A stretch of 25,831 nucleotides of DNA from Prorocentrum cordatum (Eukaryota; Sar; Dinophyceae; Prorocentrales; Prorocentraceae). Both the position numbers and the translations under genes were made by a program. Shown here piece after piece: positions 1 through 10,192 of the stretch. How positions within the stretch are numbered: position 1 is the first letter of the stretch; the number at the start of each line of letters is the position of its first letter. A model generated the notes under the pieces. That model was given only the letters and a program-made list of their open reading frames with translations, did no database searches and had not been told where the DNA came from. The stretch is from NCBI GenBank assembly GCA_963575745.1, contig CAUYUJ010020277.1:134603-160433 (forward strand), written 5' to 3'.

Positions 1-360
1 GCGAGAGAAACACCAAATGTAGATTTGGGACTCTGGGAGCAAACGTAAAGCCATGCAGCCTCACAAAAACAACCAGTGACACGTGCCTCCCCTGAAACCG
101 CGGGTGGACAACAAATACTTACATTTGAAACTCTGGGAGCCACATAAGGCCATTCTACTTTCCAACAAAAAAAAAAAAACGAATGACACGTTTCACCCCC
201 GAAATCGTGACAGAATAACCAATTGTAGATTCGGGAGTCTGGGGGCCAACATGAGGCCATCCAAATCCATCAAAACAACCGGTGACACGTGTCTCCCCCG
301 AAACCGCGTGCGAAAACCCAATTGCAAATTCGAGATTCTAGGAGTCAACATGAGGCCAAT
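1..360. repeat. Tandem repeat, ~100-bp unit, about 3.4 copies
   Basis: A landmark block, GTGACACGTG followed by CTCCCC and GAAACCGCG, recurs near 76, 184 and 281 with small changes, so the period is about 97-108 bp. A second landmark (GATTCGGGAGTCTGGG and variants) recurs near 20, 125, 228 and 326. The second unit carries a run of 13 A (167-179). The left edge is cut by the window. Reading frames across this block are products of the repeat and are not supported as genes. Confidence 0.85.
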
Positions 361-1140
361 GCGCCTCGCACCGCGCGCGAGAACTGGACGCCACCGCACG
401 CACGCGCGCGCGTACGTACGTGCAGTGCGTCCCAGTAAGACGAAGATGTTAAGGCCCAGTAAAGCGACCGGCGTGCTGACCCCCCCCCCTTCGCGACAGG
501 AGGTGCGTCGCGCATTCGTCGCCCGTGCGCCGCCCGTGCGTCGGCCGCCGAAAAGGCCAGCCGCCCTCTCGAACGCGCACGTCGCCCTCGCACGGGGGCA
601 ATTTGGTGAGTGCGTCGCCAGCGCGGCGGACACCCACGGGGCGGATCGCACGCGCGTCGCCCTCTCCACGGCCGCTGAAAAGGCCGTTCGCCTTCGGGAA
701 AAAGAAAGTCGCCCACGCTGCGGCCCTCTCGGCGAGAAGATGGCGGCCGCTGGGCTACCTCGGCAAATCAGCAAATCCCTCCAGCACTCCAAACGCAGCG
801 ACGCTGCTGAACGCACCCCAGCGATAGGCCAGCAGGTCCCCGCAGCCGCCGCCGCAGCCGCCGCCACAGCCGCCGCAACCGCCTCCAGCGCCAAAACTAC
901 CACCGCCACGATCACCACAAACGGATGCGACCGCAACCACATCCACCGCGACGATTACGACCAACACCATTTACCGCCATCACCACCACCACGACCACCG
1001 CGCTTCTCGCGACCACCGCAACGACCGACACTAGCACGATCACCGACGCGACCACCGCACGATCGACACTAGCCCGCCCACCACCAGCGGCGCGACCGCC
1101 GCCGGCGCGACCAAGGCGACGAACGCGACCACGACCATGA
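361..1140. other. GC-rich low-complexity DNA, no gene seen
   Basis: Long open frames exist on both strands, but their translations are runs of Ala, Arg, Pro and Thr that follow CpG-rich and CCG/CCA triplet DNA (strongest at 837-1130). Such frames stay open because GC-rich DNA has few stop codons. I see no domain, no splice structure and no preferred strand. Confidence 0.7.
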
Positions 1141-1660
1141 TCACCAACATGACCATTACAGAAGCACCCGCCCACTCCGCCCCCCCCCCCATTCCCCTGC
1201 CGGGCCGCCCTTGCCGCCGCGCCCGCCTCGCGCCCCTGCCCCCCCCATCCTTTTCTCCTCGCAATCTTTCTCTTCCACGGCCAGCGGCGGGGCCGCTCGC
1301 GGAAGGCGGGGGCGCCGCTCGCGGCGACGCGCCGCGGCCGTGGAAGGGGGGCCGAAAGAGAAAAAGAAAATGAAAAGGGACGCGGGGTGGCAAGGGACAA
1401 AATCAAAGACGAGAGAGGAGGGGGGAGGGACAGACAGAGGGAGGCCGGTAGAAAGGAGGAGGAGGAGAAGGGGAGGAGAGAGGGAGACGAGGCAGGAGAG
1501 AGGACGAAGAAGGAGGAATGACGAAAGAGGAGGGACGACGAGGAAGGAAATGGGAAATAACAGGGGCAAGCACCGCCCTTCCTGGCGCAATGGAGGACGC
1601 AGCCGCCGCCACATATGAACAGCGCAAGCACGGCGGGCCGACGGCCGTTGCGCATTGCTG
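1141..1660. other. Pyrimidine-rich then purine-rich tract, no gene seen
   Basis: From about 1175 to 1270 the plus strand is C-rich. From about 1340 to 1560 it is almost wholly purine (GGA, GAAAG and AGG words). A purine/pyrimidine tract this long can form triplex structures. Predicted peptides here are simple Ser/Pro/Leu or Arg/Glu/Gly runs and are not supported as proteins. Confidence 0.6.
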
Positions 1661-1687
1661 CTCAGAGAAATGCTGGGGGTGGGCAAA

Positions 1688-1945
1688 GTCGCGACTGCGT
1701 CGCGCATGCGTCCCGCGTGCGTCGCGCGTGCGTCGCGTTTGCTGCGCGCGCGTGGCGCGTGCGTCGCGCGTGCGTCGCGCGGGTCGCTCGTGCGTCGCGC
1801 GCTGGCAGGGGTGCGTCGCGCGCGGGTCGGGGTGCGTCGCGCGCGCGCCGCGCGCGCGTCGCGCGTGCGTCGCGCGGGCGTCGCTCGGGTCGTTCGCGCG
1901 TCGCGCGCAGGTCGCGCGCGAATCGCTCGAAGGGCGCCGTGGACG
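1688..1945. repeat. CpG-rich minisatellite, 11-bp GTGCGTCGCGC unit
   Basis: The word GTGCGTCGCGC and one-base variants repeat through this stretch, mixed with pure CGCGCG runs. Because 11 is not a multiple of 3, the same Ala-Arg-Ser-Val-Arg peptide pattern appears in several frames on both strands. This explains the long but meaningless reading frames. Alternating CG/TG runs make Z-DNA formation plausible. Confidence 0.85.
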
Positions 1946-2960
1946 TCTGACGGCACGTGAACTGCACAGCCCGCTGGCGAAACAATCAATGGATGCGCGC
2001 GGCAATCGTAGAAATAGCGAGACACGCACGTGAGAACTACGAACGCGAGGATACCAATTGACGACATGGAGATGCAGCGCGCACGGACTAATCCATTTCA
2101 AGCGCACGCCCCGTCAGATTTTGAACGTCGGTCCGTCGCTGCAGCAATTTGGCGACGTCTCGCCCGCCGATGCATTGGGGGGCGAAAGGAGGATGGAAGT
2201 GAGGCGAGGGAAGGGCGGGCGGAAATGGGAACGGACGGGCGAGGAGGGGGCGCGCGGGGGCGGCGCAGCGGCGGCGGGAGCGATGGAAGGCGATCGAAGG
2301 AGGGCGGCGGGAGCGAGGAGGGCGAGAAGAAGTTCCAGGAAGGTGAAAGGACAACGGGGGGGGAGTGGGGAGGCGGACAGGACGGCAGCCTGACACAAGA
2401 GAACTGAAAACAAATTTCGCAAGCGGGACAAAACGCGCAGCGCGCTGGACGAGGGGAAAAGGAAGGAAGAGGGAGGGGGGCAGGAGGATTGGCGCGAAAC
2501 GACATGGGGGTGCGGGGCGCGACGCGACGGGGCGAAGTGGCGCCGCGTCGCGCGACGTGACGTCACCCCCGCCGTGGCGCGACACGCACAGCCCCCAATC
2601 AACGCGAGGCGTCTTCGTCCTCAGCAACGGTTGGCGCCCCCGAAAATGCGCACCAGCAAATCCTCTTGCGCCGAATTGGAAACAGAACGCTTTGGTGGAC
2701 TGTCGAACTAGAGTGCGCCGCGACCGCCAAAATGGCTGATGGTGCACCGGCGTCGGAAACCTATATATCGCCAGAGAAATTCCGAAGTCGCGCCACATGT
2801 CGCCCACGCACTCTGGGAGGCCGGGATTCGGGACAGAGACGCAAACCAGGGCCGGCGCACGGGCGACGCTCGGGCGACGCACTGAACGAAACTTTAGGGG
2901 GGGGGGGGGTCGCTTCACTGGGCCTTAACAAACGAAGACGACCTACTCGTCGACCGAACT
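1946..2960. other. GC/purine-rich DNA, no gene seen
   Basis: The region 2170-2500 is strongly purine-rich on the plus strand. Around 2500-2570 there are CpG-dense GCGACGCGACG words, and a run of 11 G lies near 2897. A 12-base match to the dinoflagellate spliced-leader core lies at 2726-2737 on the minus strand, but it is too short to call. No domain is recognisable in any frame. Confidence 0.55.
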
Positions 2961-2968
2961 AGCCTGCA

Positions 2969-3059
2969 CATCTGCACGCATGCAGCTCATGCGCAGATGT
3001 TAATGCAATGCGCGTGCGCGCGTGTGTACGCAAATATGTATACAAACATACATGTTTGC
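2969..3059. repeat. Two small inverted repeats in an AT-richer island
   Basis: The first hairpin pairs CATCTGC (2969-2975) with GCAGATG (2993-2999), with further pairing of the internal GCATG/CATGC bases. The second pairs GCAAATATGTAT (from 3030) with ATACATGTTTGC (to 3059), with one mismatch. They lie in a TG/CA-rich stretch that is unlike the GC-rich flanks. Function is unknown. Confidence 0.55.
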
Positions 3060-3208
3060 ATGTATCAATCGTTCCTGTTCGGCCCACGTGGAATATTTTC
3101 CGAGGGGGGGACAATTTAAAAAATAGTTACTCGGCGGCGAATTAATGGCAGTCGGGATCCGGGTAAAATGGGTCTTTATTTTTGTTCACAGGCTTTGGAC
3201 ATTCACTG

Positions 3209-3280
3209 TCGGAGCTCCGCGCGGAGTTCGTGAATCGGCGCACCCCGCGCCGATTCAGAAAGCTCCGCGCTGAGCTCCGA
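3209..3280. mobile_element. Palindromic element copy E (compact hairpin)
   Basis: A left arm (3209-3241) and right arm (3247-3280) are nearly perfect reverse complements around a 5-base ACCCC loop. The arms carry TCGGAGCTCCGCGCGG and AATCGGCGC. The same order of words (CTCGGAGGTCCGCGCGGA, then GGATCGGCGC) forms the arms of the elements at 18433, 20128, 21109 and 21355. I therefore place it in that family as an isolated, diverged core copy. Terminal AGGGGA-type ends were not found here. Confidence 0.6.
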
Positions 3281-3403
3281 CGTGTTGCGTTTCTCACTCG
3301 ATTCTCAGGCGCGGGCGCTGCATCCCCGGGCCAGGAAGCGGGCCCCCGGGAGGCAGCAATCGTATCAAAAACTGGCCCTCGCGACTGTTCCAGCCAGTTT
3401 GTC

Positions 3404-3600
3404 CTCGGCGGCGCGCGCCAAGGGGGCAGGGAGAAGATGGGGAGGCGTCGTAGAAGGAGGCTGCTCCTTAGGAGGCGCCTGCCTTGCATCTACAGACGAG
3501 GCCCGCACCTTCTAGGAACCGGCCTCCTGCTACGAAGCCTTCCCCCCTCCCCCTGCCCCCCGTCTGCGCGCGGCCGGAGATTCAAAGATTCGCGACGAGG
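3404..3600. repeat. Dispersed repeat, paired with 20455-20640
   Basis: Words in the same order are shared with 20455-20640: a rearranged GGAGGCGCCTGCC/GAAGGCGCCGGCC block, ATC(T/C)A(C/T)AGAC(G/A)AGGCCC, CACCTTCTAGGA versus CGCCTTCTGAGA, then GTCTGCGCGCGGC versus ATCTGCGCGTGGC. The match is interrupted and diverged, so both are old copies. The left part is G-rich and CpG-rich. No coding signal is evident. Confidence 0.5.
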
Positions 3601-4315
3601 CCGTTGACTGTGCCACCTCCCACCCTCCCCCGCCACCCGCGGGGTACGTCACGACTCGTGCTGGCACCGTCTGGGAACTAGCCACTCCTGTGCATTAACC
3701 GGCTACCTCCCTCCCACCCCCCCGGCAACGCCCGTAAGTCATTCGGCGGCGAGCGGGGGGGAGATGAAGGAGAAGGCCTTTTCGAAAGGCGGCGGGGCTT
3801 CTCAGCAGCCCTCGCACATTCTGAAAAGTTTTCTGTGTCTTTGGGGAAAGCTTAGACAACTTCTTCGACGGACCGAGAACTTCCGAGCCTTCTGAGAAGG
3901 CCCGTCCCTTCTCACTTCCCCCCTGGGCTCGCCGCCGAGTTCTCGCCAGGAGATGCAAGAATTGTACGTTCTGGCGGCGCCCGGGATCCGAGGGCCCCCC
4001 AGCGCCGCCGCAGACCAGCAGCCCGCCCCGCTCGCCAGCTTCTTGGGCTTGGCGCGCACGCGGGTGCTGGTGAAGAGCATGCGGTGGGCCTCCCTCCGAC
4101 GCCGCCGCGCCCAGCAGCCAAGGAAGGCAGAGAGGACAGGAGAGGCTCGGAGGCAATTCCTGGAAGGTCTTCGAGAAGGGGCACTCAGCCCGAGTAAACC
4201 CCCTCTGGCGGGGCCTGAGCGTGGAGGCGGAGGGGCACGGGCTGTCAAGCTGGGCGACGTGGCCCTCCCCACGATGCGTTGCGTCTTCAAGGGGTTTCGT
4301 CTGTCCCGTTGCGCC
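3601..4315. other. No gene recognised
   Basis: Overlapping open frames of 90-190 codons lie on both strands between 3695 and 4377. None shows a domain, a membrane segment or a motif I recognise, and their Arg/Ala/Gly/Pro composition fits GC-rich background. A palindromic word, CCTTTTCGAAAGG (3777-3789), resembles CCTTCTCGAAGGG near 19920 and may mark another old dispersed repeat. An exon of an intron-containing gene cannot be excluded without transcripts. Confidence 0.4.
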
Positions 4316-4410
4316 GCGATCCGCTTCGAATCCGTGCCGAGCGCGTCGAGTCCGTGTCGAATCCGTGCCGAAACCACGTCACGTCCGCGTCGAACCCACC
4401 TCGGAGTACA
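4316..4410. repeat. Short minisatellite of TCGAATCCGTGCC-type words
   Basis: Variants of CGCGTCGAATCCGTGCCGA repeat with spacing near 10-16 bases. The same word family recurs at 14331-14370 (CGAATCCGCGTCGAATCCGCG). In translation it gives Arg-Ile-Arg-Ala-Glu-Ser or Gly-Phe-Asp-Ala-Asp patterns, which are by-products of the repeat. Confidence 0.6.
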
Positions 4411-4639
4411 AGAACATACTGTAAGTCACAGGATACAAGGTGCCCTCCCCCGAAAATAAACAGTAACCTCTGAACCACTTTTGAGTGTCCATCCAGAAGT
4501 CGTGGCGGGGTTCCGTGGACACGAGGCTGCTATAGGATGGCCTCAGCACCCGTCGCCGCTGCCTGGACCTTGCTCGGACGGCCCCAGCTGCGCGGTACAA
4601 GCCCGAGAACTGTCCGAGGAGGACAATATTGACTTTCTC
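4411..4639. other. No gene recognised
   Basis: This is a single-copy-looking stretch between the minisatellite and the first composite satellite. It holds an AATAAA word at 4453, which is not evidence of a gene end because dinoflagellate genes generally lack this signal. No domain is visible in the overlapping frames. Confidence 0.4.
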
Positions 4640-5365
4640 AACAGTCCTGTGGTGTTGGGTCCTCGTTTTGTGGAACCCGTGCCTCATTCCTCCTCCTACC
4701 CACTCTTTCTCCCTCCTGCCTTCTCCCACCCTCTCATCTGCCCTCGACACGACCTTTTCGTAACATCCCTCAAGGATGTCGTGGCCCCATCGGGAGCTTC
4801 ACCGAAGGCCCCAGTGGCAAGGTTCGCATGCGGCTCCCTACCGACCGCATGTCAGTGTCGGCACAACCTTCGCACGCTACACGCTTCGTGGCCCCATAGG
4901 GAACTCTACCGAAAGCCCCAGTGGCAGGGTTCGCATGCGGCTCCACGCCCACCACATACCAATGTTCGAACAGGCTTCACACGCTTCATGGCCCCACCGA
5001 AGGCCCCAGTGGCAGGGGTCGCATGAGGCTCCCCGCCCACCGCATGTCCATGTAGGCACACCCCTCACACGCTCCTTCGCCCGATAGGGAGCTCCACCGA
5101 AGGCCCCAGTGGCAGGGCTCGCATTCGGCTCCCCGCCCATCGCGTGTCCATGTTGGTACACCCCTCACACGTTTCACGGTCCCATAGGGAGCTCCACCGA
5201 AGGCCCGAGTGGCAGGAATCACATGCGGTTGTCCGTCCACCGCATGTCCATGTCAGTACATCCCTCTGCCGCTTCGTGGCCTGTGGTAGTGTTCTCCGAA
5301 GGTACCAGTGGCAGGGTTCACATGCGGCTCCCTGCCCACCGAATGTCCATGATGTCCATGTCGAT

Positions 5366-5393
5366 ACACACACACACACACACACTCACACTT

Positions 5394-5427
<34 letters not shown>

Positions 5428-5434
5428 CACACAC
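5366..5434. repeat. (CA)n microsatellite inside the satellite array
   Basis: Nearly pure CA dinucleotides, interrupted by CTCACACTT and AAA, lie between two monomers of the array. The surrounding monomer is stretched to about 160 bp by this insertion. Confidence 0.95.
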
Positions 5435-5655
5435 TTCGTGGACCTATAGGGAGCTCCACCGAAGGCCCCAGTGGCAAGGTTCGCATACGGCTCCCCGCCC
5501 AGTATGCCAATGTTCGCACACCCTTCACATGCTTCGTGGCCCCATAGGGAGCTCCACCGAAAGCCACAACGACAATGTTCGCATGCGTCTCCCCGCCTAC
5601 CGCATGTCCATTCCAGAACAACCCTCACACGACTCGTGGCCCGATACTCACGCCT

Positions 5656-5700
5656 GCGCTACTCACAACCGCATATGGTTGGGCCATTAGCCAAGATAAT
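5656..5700 (+). repeat. Composite satellite tail, copy 1
   Basis: This block reads GCGCTACTCACAACC then GCATATGGTTGGGCC and GCCAAGAT. It aligns end to end with the blocks at 7061, 12747 and 25605 (minus strand). It always marks the array edge, so it is a defined part of the repeat and not a random monomer variant. Confidence 0.8.
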
Positions 5701-7105
5701 TATCCCCACCGTCCAAAGGCAGCGCCCCGCGTCACCTCACTCCCGCCCCTCTCTTCCCCCCTCCCATCCATTCCTCTGCCCTTCGCATGTACATTTTCCC
5801 ACACCCCTCACACGCGGCGTGGTCCTATAGGGAGCTTCACCGAAGACCCCAGTGGCAAGGTTCGCATGCGGCTCCCCGCCCAGCTCATGTCCATGTCATG
5901 GCCCCATGGGCAGCTCCACCGAAGACCAATTGGCAGGATTCGTATGCGTCTCCCCACCCACAACATGTCCATGTAAACACACCCCACACACGCTTCACGG
6001 CCCCTATACGGAGCCCCACCGGGGGCCCCAGTGGCAGGGTCTGCCTGCGTCTTTCCGTCCACCGCATGTCCATGCAGGCACACCCCTCACGCTCATTGGC
6101 CCCATAGGGAGCCCCACCGAAGGCCCCAGTGGCAGGGGTCACATACGGCTCCCCGCCCACCGCATGTCGGTTCGCATGCGTCTCCCATCCCACAGAATCT
6201 CCATTTCGGCTAACCCTTCGCACATTGCGTGACCCCATAAGGATATCCACCGAAGGCCCCAGTGGCAAGGTTCGCATGCGGCTCCCCGCCCACCGCAATT
6301 CCTCTTCGGTACACCCCTCACATGTTTCTTTGCCCCATACGGAAATCCGCCAAAAGCTCCAATGGCAGGGGTCGCATGCGTCTCACCGCCCACCGCATGT
6401 CCATTTCGGTACACACCTCAAGCTTTTCGTGGCCCCACAGGGAGCTCCACCGAAGGCCCCAGTGGCAAGGTTCGCAGGCGGCTCTCTGCCCACCACGTGT
6501 CCAATTCAGTACATCCCTCACACGCTTCGTGGCCTCATGAGGAGCTCCACCGAAGGCCCCGGTGGCAGGGTTCACATGCGGCTCCCTGCCCACCGCATGT
6601 CCATGTCGGCAAACACTTCACACGCTTCGTGGACCTATAGGGAGCTCCACCGAAGGCCCCAGTGGCAAGGTTCGCATGCGGCTCCCCGCCAAACGCATGT
6701 CCATGTCGGCACACCTCTCACACGTTTACCCCCCACACGCTTCGCGGCCCCAGCGGGAGCTCCACCAAAGGCCCCAGTGGCAAGGTTCGCATGCGTTTTC
6801 CCGCCCACTGCATGTCGATTCCAGAACAACCCTTACACGTTTCGTGGCCCCATAGGGAGCCCCACCGAAGGCCCCAGTGGCACGGTTCACATGCGACTCC
6901 ACGCTCACCGTATGTCCATTTCAGCCCACACATCACGCGCTTCGTGGCCCCCATAGGGAGCTCCACCGAAGGCCCCAGTGGCAGGGGTCGCATGCGGCTC
7001 CCCGCCCACCGCATGTCCATTCTGGCACACCCCTCACACGCTTCGTGTCACTTCACAACTGCGTTACTCAGAACTGCATGTGGTTGGGTCCGTCGCCAGG
7101 ATCAT
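5701..7105 (+). repeat. Composite satellite copy 2 (leader, array, tail)
   Basis: The leader (about 5711-5790) carries GGCAGCGCCCCGC, a pyrimidine run and CTCTGCCCTTCGCATGT. The array (about 5800-7050) holds roughly twelve monomers near 101 bp, mostly with the GTGGCAGGGTTCGCATGCGG variant. The tail is at 7061-7105. This is the most complete uninterrupted copy in the window and serves as the reference for reading the split third copy. Confidence 0.85.
7061..7105 (+). repeat. Composite satellite tail, copy 2
   Basis: GCGTTACTCAGAACTGCATG runs into TGGTTGGGTCC and GTCGCCAGGAT. It follows the last monomer directly, as in the other copies. Confidence 0.8.
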
Positions 7106-7206
7106 GTTCCCACACATCCTGTGGTGTTCGGTCCTCGTTTTGAGAGACAGCGCCCCGCATCCTGCTCCGTCCTCCTTCCCTCTCCTCCTCCTCCTCCTCC
7201 TCTTCC
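7106..7206 (+). repeat. Composite satellite copy 3, left part of leader
   Basis: This part contains CCTGTGGTGTTCGGTCCTCG (as at 4646) and GACAGCGCCCCGC (as at 5720). It then enters a CTCCTCCTC pyrimidine tract ending CCTCTTCC at 7206. At that point the similarity to the leader of copy 2 breaks off, and it resumes at about 11301. The break is where the retrotransposon lies. Confidence 0.75.
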
Positions 7207-7283
7207 ACTACAACGCTGCACAGGCTTCCAGGCGATCGTCATCGACTCCTCCTACTGCCCTCTCGGACTTGCAGGTGCTATGA

Positions 7284-8700
7284 GACGTTGTGTTGCAGGG
7301 GATCGAATATGAGCTTGCAGGCAGGCACGACCTTGTCCACTCTGCTGCCACGCCTTACGTCGGGCGACACGGACCCCCACTATTTCGATGGCGGCTCTTG
7401 CAGTGGCGCCCACCCCGGCAGCGCAGGACCTGGGATCAGGCCACCCACGATTGGGCTACCATCAAACGCTGGGCGAACCACCTTCGGTTAGAACGGGATC
7501 GCCTTGACCGCTATGCACAGCGACTCCAGGCAGTGGAAGACTTGGGCATGGCCCAACCCTCTCACTATTGCCAGGTTGCCAAGGCAAGGCAGCAGGCTCA
7601 GGCGTTCTGCCACCAGATTCTGACCCACACCCGCGTTGTTGCACGGTTGGATCCCAGTCAGCTATCTTTCTTCCGCGAGGGGGTCTCGGGCTTTGACTCC
7701 GACCACTTCGACGACATGGCCGACGCCATCGAGGGGCACGCTGACTCCATCATTCGGCAGGCGCAGTCACAAATCCACGGCGCGTGGTTACAGTGGGCTC
7801 GCGAGGCCTTCCTTGGCGGGGCGCGCATGGCCCATGCCACGTCAAAGGTCCGCGCCGCCCAAGAGATACTCGACCATGCGGTGGACGTCCAACCCCACGT
7901 GCTGGCGGATGAGGTCCTTGACACGTGGATCGAAGTGTGGGAGCGTCATGAGTCGACGGAGCTCCAGAAGCCCCTCGACGCTGACGCCTGGGAGCGGCTC
8001 CCGCACTTGGGCGCCCCCGAGCTTCGCAAGGCCATCCGCGCCTTCTCGAAGAGGACCGCTGTTGGGCCAGGCCGGCTGGCCCCGGGCCTGTTCGAACACC
8101 TCAGCGATGGAGCCCTGGAGGCGCTGGGCCGCATGCTGATGATCTTCGAGGGCCGCCTCCTGTGGCCCAGTGACCGCGTCTTCAGCGAGCTCGTCAGGCT
8201 CCCGAAACCTGGCGGAGGGCACCGCCTCATCGTACTCAGCAACTGGGTCATCCGCATCTGGGCGAAGGCGCGCCAGCCCCTATCAGCGGACTGGCAGGTG
8301 CGGCACCCATGCGAGGAGCTGTGGGGGACCAGAGGAGGCCAGACCTCCTCGGACTCTGCATTCTCCCACAACCTCGAGCAAGAGGTGGGCGACCTATTGG
8401 AGGAACACACGGCCACCATCCTACTCGACATGAGCAAATGCTTCGAGATGGTCCGGCACGACTCGCTCATTATCGAGGCTCGGGAATTAGGATACCCGCT
8501 CCGACTCCTTTGGATGCTGCTGCAGCTGTACCGCCAGCCGCGCAGGATACGGGCATACGGCAGCTGGTCGCGCCCATACTTGGCCAAGCATGGCATCATC
8601 GCGGGCTGCACGCACGCTACTTACCTCCTCTACCTCTTGCTGTACAGGACGGTGAAGCGAGCGTCCACGCTCTGTCCATCAGTTACGCCCGTGCGCTCGT
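7284..8700 (+). pseudogene. Retrotransposon RT, N-terminal part (frame 1)
   Basis: The frame opens after an in-frame stop at 7281-7283 and lacks a good ATG, so it is a fragment. It starts with the linker (VGRHGPPLFRWRLLQW near 7345). RT motifs follow: LPKPGGGHRLIVLSNW (about 8199), the GQTSSDSAFSH block (about 8335), motif A ILLDMSKCFEMVRHD with catalytic Asp codon at 8427, and motif B GIIAGCTHATYLLYLLLYR (from 8592). The sense of the frame is lost between about 8645 and 8700, before catalytic motif C. The frame runs on to 8957 without similarity. A one-base indel explains the break. Confidence 0.85.
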
Positions 8701-10192
8701 TGACGACGTCGGCCTGCAGCTGGTCAGCACTGAGCCGACGGATCTCCTGCGGCTGGGGATGGTGGCGACTTCCTTCGCCAGCTGGGCGCTGGAGCGGGGA
8801 CTGGTCCTCAACACAGATAAGTCGGCCTTGGTCGTCGGCTCCGCGCGCACCCGACAGGCGCTTGACCGACTCCTCAAGCGGAAGCCTCGTGGCGCACTGT
8901 GGACCAGATCCACGGACGCCGGCCAAGTCGGACGATTCCCACGGGCCGCCCACATGAGAAACCTTGGGCATGAGCTCCATGGGCCCAAGGTCCGACGCAC
9001 CGTGGCCAAGAAGCGCTTGGATCAGCTACGGGCCCGCCGCCATCGGTTCGGCATACTACAACGAGCAGTGGGCAGGCGGACTACGACACTCTGGCGCACG
9101 GGTGCCATGCCAGCCGTGGCGCACGGAGCTGGGGTCTCAGGCGTAACGGACGAGGCCCTTCGGGAGCTGCGCCGCAGCGCAGCCGTTCTCAATGGAGCCC
9201 CTGGTACATCCAACGTGGGCGTCACCAGCTATCTACTTACCCATCGAGCCGAGCACTACGATCCCATCTATGGTGCGACGTTAGACGTGGTACTACGGTA
9301 TGCTGGATGGATTTGGGATGGGCGCACGTCTTTGAGCCGCCTCTGGAGGGCCTGGACTGCCTTCAACCAGCACCACGGTAACCCCAGGTGGGACCAGGTG
9401 CGGGGACCGCTCGGGGTCACGCTGCTGACGTTACGACGGATTGGCTGGGACATGGCCTCACCACAGGCGCTACGTGACGATGTGGGGCGGCACTATGACT
9501 TGCTCCAAACCTGCCCTGCCGACCTCAAGATCTTCTTGCTGGAGGGCATCCAGCGCTGGCAGCACGCACGGCTACAGCGGCACTGGTACACGGATGTGGG
9601 TGCCCCGATCTGGCACCGAGGCTTGCGCTACGCCGTCAAGGGGATATGTCACCCCCGGCGGCTTGGGGCCTTGCAGGCCCACTGGGCCGACAATATTCCC
9701 ATCCCCATTCGGCGGGACATGAAGCTCCAGCAGCCGATGCGCCCATGCCAGGCGTGTGGAGCCGTCCTCGACCAGCACACGTGCTGGGGCCACGTTTTCC
9801 TCGATTGCCCTGGGATTCTTGAAGACGAACGTGCGCAGCCAACCGGTGCTGGCGCATCCGCAGCCCCAGAGGCTACGGGACCAGAGCATCAGGAGGATCC
9901 GATTGGTGTCAGAGACGGCGATGAAGGAGATCTGCTTCCACATCCGTCGCCCGATGGAGCTCCAGAAGCTCCCCGGGAAGTTCAACGTTCATCCGACGAC
10001 ATCCCCGCCACACCACAGCCGGCAGGAGATCGCAGCAGGCTGACCGACGGCATCGAGGTCAGCGCCGTGATGATGGAGGAGGCGGACGACTTCTTCCCTG
10101 GCGTGGGGGAGGTGCCCGAGGACGTCCCCGAGCCTATTTCAGATGGATTATTTTCAGATGGACCCCTGCCCATCGATCGGCCACCGAGCTGA
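8640..10192 (+). pseudogene. Retrotransposon RT, C-terminal part (frame 2)
   Basis: This frame picks up the RT at motif C: ALVDDVGLQL, with the catalytic Asp pair at codons 8702-8707 (Val in place of the usual Ala before DD). It continues through the thumb and connection region: LGHELHGPK near 8966, many Arg/Leu helices, and WYTDVGAPIWHRGLRYAVKG near 9586. A CxxC-x10-H-x4-C finger lies at about 9748-9810 (CQACGAVLDQHTCWGHVFLDC region). The last ~120 codons are acidic and Pro-rich without a known fold. They end in TGA at 10190-10192, overlapping the next frame. The join to the first frame lies within 8645-8700. Confidence 0.8.

Larger units (their letters stand above)
4640..5700 (+). repeat. 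Composite satellite copy 1 (leader, array, tail)
   Basis: The leader opens with CCTGTGGTGTTGGGTCCTCG (4646-4665), followed by a pyrimidine-rich run to about 4745. The array (about 4780-5640) has roughly eight monomers of 89-102 bp. Each carries CACGCTTCGTGGCCCCATAG, GGAGCTCCACCGAAGGCCCC, AGTGGCAGGGTTCGCATGCG and a variable CCGCATGTCCATGTCGGCAC block. A CA microsatellite is embedded at 5366-5434. The copy ends in the conserved 45-bp tail. Many monomers are 102 bp (34 codons), so frames stay open on both strands. The peptides they encode are not supported as proteins. Confidence 0.85.

Noticed and set aside
83-1072. 329-codon plus-strand frame at the window start
   Set aside because: It begins inside a tandem repeat and continues into CpG/CCG-rich low-complexity DNA, and other frames are equally open. 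No domain.
2726-2737. 12-base match on the minus strand (AGCCATTTTGGC) to the core of the dinoflagellate spliced leader
   Set aside because: The flanking leader bases do not match (the 5' side only loosely) and no gene follows, so a 12-base match in 26 kb is too weak to call a retroposed leader.
4780-7050. Regular direct repeats resembling a CRISPR array
   Set aside because: Monomers are continuous and similar along their whole length, without constant repeats and unique spacers. There are no cas genes and the genome is eukaryotic.
4780-7143. Many overlapping reading frames of 60-275 codons on both strands with repeated Trp/Arg/Gly/His-rich or Pro/Ser/Thr-rich peptides
   Set aside because: They follow the ~102-bp monomer (34 codons), occur on both strands at once, and have no start or stop conserved between monomers. 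They are by-products of the satellite.
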